From contig JAJEKV010000011.1 of assembly GCA_021234155.1 (NCBI GenBank), positions 12,251,255 through 12,315,254 on the forward strand: a stretch of DNA of 64,000 nucleotides, given 5' to 3'. Both the position numbers and the translations under genes were made by a program. This DNA is from Isoetes taiwanensis (lineage: Eukaryota; Streptophyta; Lycopodiopsida; Isoetales; Isoetaceae). The notes below the pieces were generated by a model. It made no database searches. It was given only the letters and a program-made list of their open reading frames with translations, and had not been told where the DNA came from. Below are positions 56,899 to 64,000 of this stretch, in pieces (position 1 is the first letter of the stretch; every line of letters starts with the position of its first letter).

Positions 56899-58439
56899 TA
56901 TATGTACGTAAATTGGTAAAAAAATAAGAGCCTTTAGCTTGCACTCAGGCACAAAATAACAAAAAGTGAACCTCATGAGCTGCTCCTCCCATAGGAAATG
57001 GAATTTGCATACTAATTTAAAACTTTATGATTCTGCCCCATCTTTAAATCGACTTGCTTTCATACTTAACTTCATACCATTGCAGATTCGAGAATTATCT
57101 AGTAGGTTACTTTACATGTATCATTGAAATCCTATACAGTGTCATCTATTTAAATAAAAGAGTGTTACATACAGAACATTCTAGAATCTACTCCATTAGG
57201 AATATATCTTAGTGGTAATTGCTTAAATCCTACCATTGATCAAAGGAGTATATCATATTCCCTCTCCAAAACCAGGGTCATCAATTTGAAATCAAGATGG
57301 GGTCAAACCCCAATTTCCCATGTCACACTATGATTATCCAATGATAATGATGAAGTCAATCATAAGTCCACCTTGGCAACCCTATTGGTGACAGTAGCAG
57401 CCGAAAATAAGGCAACTAACACATGAATAAGAAAACAAAAGGATTTGCATGTAACAAGATTGAAGCATGGGGATTTGAATCCCACTGAATTTAATCAGTA
57501 CCAAAATGTTTCCTCAACATAATGCAGAGGCCCGACGGGCCTTGCATTATACCATGGGGCCACTTCCATGCAAAGAATGCTCAAGCACACAAACGCCATC
57601 TTTTTTGCCTTTTCATATTATGTTTCCCTTTTCCAGACACAAATGCCATCTTTTTGTCTTTTTATGTTATATTTTCCTTTCCAGATTTCTATGCAACAGA
57701 TAATGCTTATGCAGACAATGCTAATGCATCTAAAGTTTAGTAAGTGGTTACCTATGATATTCAAGCATGTTTCCTTCCGAAGTGATCCAAATGCCTGAGC
57801 AGGGGCGGATATGGCAAAAAACATAGTTTCTATAATAAAGATGAATGAGGAGCTTATCAAATGGGTTATAAACCCTACAACAGCAAATGCCAAGAGGATC
57901 TTATGTCAGCTTAAAATGTCAACAATTATGAGAACCCAGATAATTTCCAAGTCTGAGCTTTGTAATTTCAATTTTAGGCATTACAAAGTGCTTAGAATAG
58001 GTAGGGGATGCTTCCTTCGAATTCTACTAATTATCTTGAATAGGGTATAGATAAATAAAGTAGTAACATATGATCCACGACCTACTTAGTAGGATTGATG
58101 TCTTTTAACTATGACCATATACTTAAATAGGAACTGAGGCTGGAATGATTTAAATACATGGGAATCTCCCACATGAATCTTGAAGGATAAGCAAGGGAAG
58201 TATACATAAGGACAGATACAAATTACTTCATTTCAGATATCTTGGTCCAAAGGCCACAATAAATTATATGTGAAATAACTTTATGTATAGTCTATACATC
58301 GCATTGTATTTTGCAGTAAGAAATAGACTATTTATCCAAGAGTCAGATGATAATGCATAAATTTTACTGAATAACCTGACAAGAATTAATAGAATAGAAT
58401 GCGGTGTACGGACTCTATGAGATAGGTTCCGGCCCGCTA
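56899..58439. other. 1.5 kb without a recognisable gene
   Basis: 56,930-57,190 is the diverged repeat of 53,150-53,400. 57,500-57,800 has a palindrome GGCCCGACGGGCC at 57,529 and a local duplication around CCAGAC/CCAGATTT with GCCATCTTTTT and TCTTTTTATG (57,590-57,690). Nothing coding is supported. Confidence 0.45.
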
Positions 58440-59603
58440 ACACCAAAAGGATAGCCAGTCAATAGTAGTATTGGTGTCTGCCAGGGATGCCCACTCTCTC
58501 CAACATTGTTCATTTCTACATCGACTAATTGGAATGGTGGCTTACCGATCATGGGGGTGACGGAGCTCAGCTTGTGCACCAGATCATCAGGCAGCTGATA
58601 TATGCAGATGCTATTGACCTCCTAGCCCATACCTCGGAAGCCATGTAGCAGCACCTACATGCCCTGGATACTTTCTGTCGGGCCACTAGAATGAGGGTCA
58701 ATTTGGCCAAGACTAAGGTCTTGCTTGTCTTGTCTTCGCACCAGCCAAGGCTTCCCTCCTTCACTTAACAGGGGCAAAATGTGGAGGTAGCACACACCTA
58801 CAAGTACCTAGGCATAGATTTCCCCACTACCGCATACTAGGACACTTCCATTCAGTTACGAGTGAATGCAGGTTGGCACTCCATGCGATGCAAAACAATA
58901 GAAAGCAGAGTTGTATTTGGCTCCATCCATCACACTTGTTTAGGGTTTTGATGAAACCCGTGCTTTTATATAAGGTCGAAGTCTGGGGCCCGGTTATATC
59001 CTCAGCCGCCTTTCTGGCATGACCACTCGAGGTAAAATCCATAGTCCCATATCAGATCCTCTTGCAGAAGATAAGAGCGCACCGCACTTGATCGCCACAT
59101 CATCCACTTCCATAAGGTAGCTAGTATGAACAATGAACGTCTCTCCAACCTGGCTTATACTGTGACCATAGGCCCACAATGCCTTAAGGCGTACTAGAAG
59201 GAGGGGCGAACATAGTGGTTCTCCAGATGGAATGTACAAGAGCATAGGTGCATACAGGTTGAAACTGAACATCCACTATCACCTACAGCTATGCCTCGAT
59301 GCTTGTTTTCTCAACAAGCTTTGAGATGCTGGTGCTCTTGAACATGTTAAGACAACACACTAAAAGTTCTAGATCAATCCCATGTTCACACAGGGTCCAT
59401 AGTGCTACATCCATATGCCGCTGAAAAAGCACAGATTGATAACTTCTATATGGGTGCACATCGCTTGCGAATTGAGATGGGCAGATGGACTGGAGAGGTG
59501 CATGAGAATACATTGTATCTGTGTTGCCAGCAGGGTGCCATTGAAGATGAAAGCCATACTCTACAGCAGTGTCTGGCATTAGAGGAAGGAGTGGGGAAAT
59601 CAA
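58440..59603 (+). pseudogene. decayed LINE fragment (RT and C-terminal part)
   Basis: Phrases in one frame broken by stops: GVCQGCPLSPTLF at 58,470-58,515, LIYADAIDLLAHTSEAM near 58,600 (YADD altered to YADA), NLAKTKVLL, TYKYLGIDFP near 58,800, and after a frame change LCCQQGAIEDESHTLQQC at 59,519-59,572. Same clade as the LINEs at 31.1 and 42.8 kb. No clear tail was found at the 3' side. Confidence 0.8.
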
Positions 59604-59843
59604 TAAATTATAGTAATTTTTGGAATTGCAGCAGATACCCTTGGAATGATGAGGAAGGGCTAATACAGTTCACAGGAGAAGATATAATTTGGTTGGTAGA
59701 AACTTGAGAATACCAAGAAAAGAGACTCCCAAAAGTACAGGGTTATCAGATTTTATCAGCATGGACATAGGAAAAGGGAATAAGGGGAAGGGGAACAGTG
59801 GGATTGCCATGCTATATACTTCATAACAAGGTTTTGGAAGGGG

Positions 59844-60375
59844 ATGTACATAGTTGTACATCCGATTTTAATGAATAAACAAAGTTTGTTCATAGTTATA
59901 GTTTATATGCACCCAAACCCACATATACAAAAGTTTATACAGAATGGGAAATCGTTAAACAAATGGAAAGATAAGAGAATGATAATAGGAATTGGGGACT
60001 TCATTTCAAGAACAGGGGGTGAACACGCCAAATGGCTTATACTAATGGAAATAGGAAGGGATGAGATAAAGGACCACGCAGGATTTGAACAAATCTCTGA
60101 GGATCATAGGAAAACAGGTAAGCAAGGAAGAATCCTGATAGATGTATGCACGGGAGCCGGGATGATAATGCAAATGGGGTGAGCAAATGGAGAGACAGGG
60201 AAGGATACACATGCCACATATACGCAGGTAAGAGTATTGCAGATTACATATTGCTAGACCCAAACGCAACGGACAAAATAAAAGAGATAAAGTTGTTAGA
60301 TTGGCAATAGAAACTAGGAACACACATAGACCAATCAGGATGGCAGTTAAGGTCAGCCCTTAAAGTCTACTAGAG
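59844..60375 (+). pseudogene. LINE endonuclease fragment
   Basis: A 112-codon frame with KWKDKRMIIGIGDFISRTGG (a GDFN-box variant, DFIS) and, in a shifted frame further on, SIADYILLDPNA near 60,235, matching the S-x-x-DY box. It then ends near a stop at 60,372. Upstream and downstream LINE parts are missing. Belongs to another element than the RT fragment before it. Confidence 0.65.
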
Positions 60376-60395
60376 GAAGGTGGAGATGAACATAT

Positions 60396-60589
60396 AAGGT
60401 ACAGTGTAGACCAGGGTAGAATGATGCAATTTATTTAGCAGGTGGATAAACTAATAATAGAATCAAATGGGATCTAAAAGATACCTTATATTAAGGTACA
60501 TTGTAGACCAGGGTAGAATGACGCAATTTATTTACCACGTGGATAAACTAATAATAGAATCAAATGGGATCTAAAAGATACCTTAAAGT
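60396..60589 (+). repeat. 97 bp tandem duplication
   Basis: Units 60,396-60,492 and 60,493-60,589 share GTAGACCAGGGTAGAATG and AATCAAATGGGATCTAAAAG. A second, shorter duplication (phrase GATGATGCTAGACGAA) follows at 60,591-60,720 and shares wording with 50,100-50,165. Confidence 0.8.
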
Positions 60590-61680
60590 TAGGATGATGC
60601 TAGACGAATTATTTACAAAAGCATGTGAAGAAGCATACGAAATGGTAAAAAAGGGGGAAGTATTAAAGTTGGGCATGATGCTAGACGAAGAAGCATTCGG
60701 AATGGAAAAAAAAAGGGAAAGATTTAAAGCAACAAGTCGATATGATAAAAGAATGTACCAGGGAAAAAAAAAAAAAAAAACAAAGTTATGAGAGGGATAA
60801 CACCATGGAACGAGAGTGGTATGCACTATTATAACAAAAGAGGGCCGGAGGCCCGAGTTTGTTATGTTATCCGCATTAACAACCTGGCCCGAGAGTTTTA
60901 TAATGGTTTTGTGGTGATTTTATGGTGGTTTTAGTAACAAGCTACTAGGTGTTTATAGCCATTTGGCATAACTAACTTAAGTGTTTATGCACTTTTTAAT
61001 CTGTTACTGGTGAGTAACACTTAGCAACCAAGGGCTGAGATCTGATCTCAGCCTTAAAACTTGAGGGCCAGGTTGTTAGGATAAGGAGATTATAAAAAAT
61101 GATAAAACGAGCATGTCGCTGCTTCCACATACGGCAATGTAAGATGGCAGAGATCAAGTGAGTTAGTTAAGCTAAAGAAAGTGAGTTAAATGAGGCCCTA
61201 AAGAAAATAGTAGATGCAAAGTGCCAGATGAAATCGAAGTAATAAGAGCCTGGAACGAGAAAAAAAGAGGATGAGGGGTCTAAATCCAGTGCGGCAGAAG
61301 ATATACTCTGCCATAGCCAGAGCTTCCAAAGAAAAATGGGGCATTCTCAGAAAAGCAGAGCATTGTGCTTCCAAGAAACAGAGCGGCCATGCGTGTGGCT
61401 GCACCGCCGCTCTAACAAACACCCGTAATTTTACAGTAATTCACATCGGGTATTACGTTATCCAGAAAAAAGTCTGATAACAGAAACTAAACAATAAAGT
61501 AGGCTAGGAAAGAACAAAATCTCTTGGCATTCCAATAATATACGGGATGCTCATTACATCTGATTTTTGATGTCTCATTTTCACATGCCGATGCCAAGCA
61601 TAAAATTTATTCTGGCCTTCATCTCTCCTCGGGCACGTTTTATTGCTTGAAAAAGGGTGCCCATTGAACTGTTACAAACC

Positions 61681-64000
<2,320 letters not shown>

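Overview
The window is nuclear DNA of a land plant. The evidence is an intron-split enolase gene with plant-type GT-AG introns, a gene for chloroplast/mitochondrial GatC, an exon that looks like the thylakoid protein HCF164, and a PLS-type pentatricopeptide repeat (PPR) gene. The mass of decayed LINEs, retrotransposon gag fragments and hairpin elements suggests a large, repeat-rich genome. The style of the PPR protein and of the LINE reverse transcriptases makes me think of a fern or another seed-free plant, but that is an impression and was not tested.

Layout. 1-8.7 kb: a direct array in which copies of the GatC gene (plus strand) alternate with a gag fragment (minus strand). 8.7-11.2 kb: no gene recognised. 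11.2-15.7 kb: an intact PPR gene (minus) followed by the 3' part of a LINE; this block recurs inverted at 37.6-42.1 kb, where the PPR copy is dead. 15.2-19.3 kb: a decayed two-ORF LINE. 19.3-29.6 kb: low-gene DNA with three ~0.5-0.6 kb foldback elements, three copies of a ~115 bp repeat and several tandem duplications. 29.6-37.6 kb: two gag fragments in opposite orientations flanking a ~5.3 kb GC-rich LINE whose target site can be read. 37.6-49.1 kb: inverted PPR pseudogene, then two more GatC copies on the minus strand and another gag; one GatC copy (44,451-45,681) is the only one of five with every exon and splice site intact. 49.1-53.1 kb: hairpin and terminal-inverted-repeat elements and a duplicated enolase 3' end. 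53.6-60.4 kb: an unrecognised gene fragment, the HCF164-like exon, a fourth foldback and two LINE fragments. 60.7-64 kb: the parental copy of the duplicated segment with the enolase gene, which runs off the window.

Only three genes look functional: enolase (glycolysis, partial in the window), GATC copy 4 (organellar Gln-tRNA synthesis) and the left PPR gene (organellar RNA metabolism). They do not form a pathway cluster. The rest records segmental duplication, inversion and retroposition. Because many segments are present two to six times, the window contains its own empty-site controls, so several insertions and deletions can be dated relative to the duplications by reading alone.
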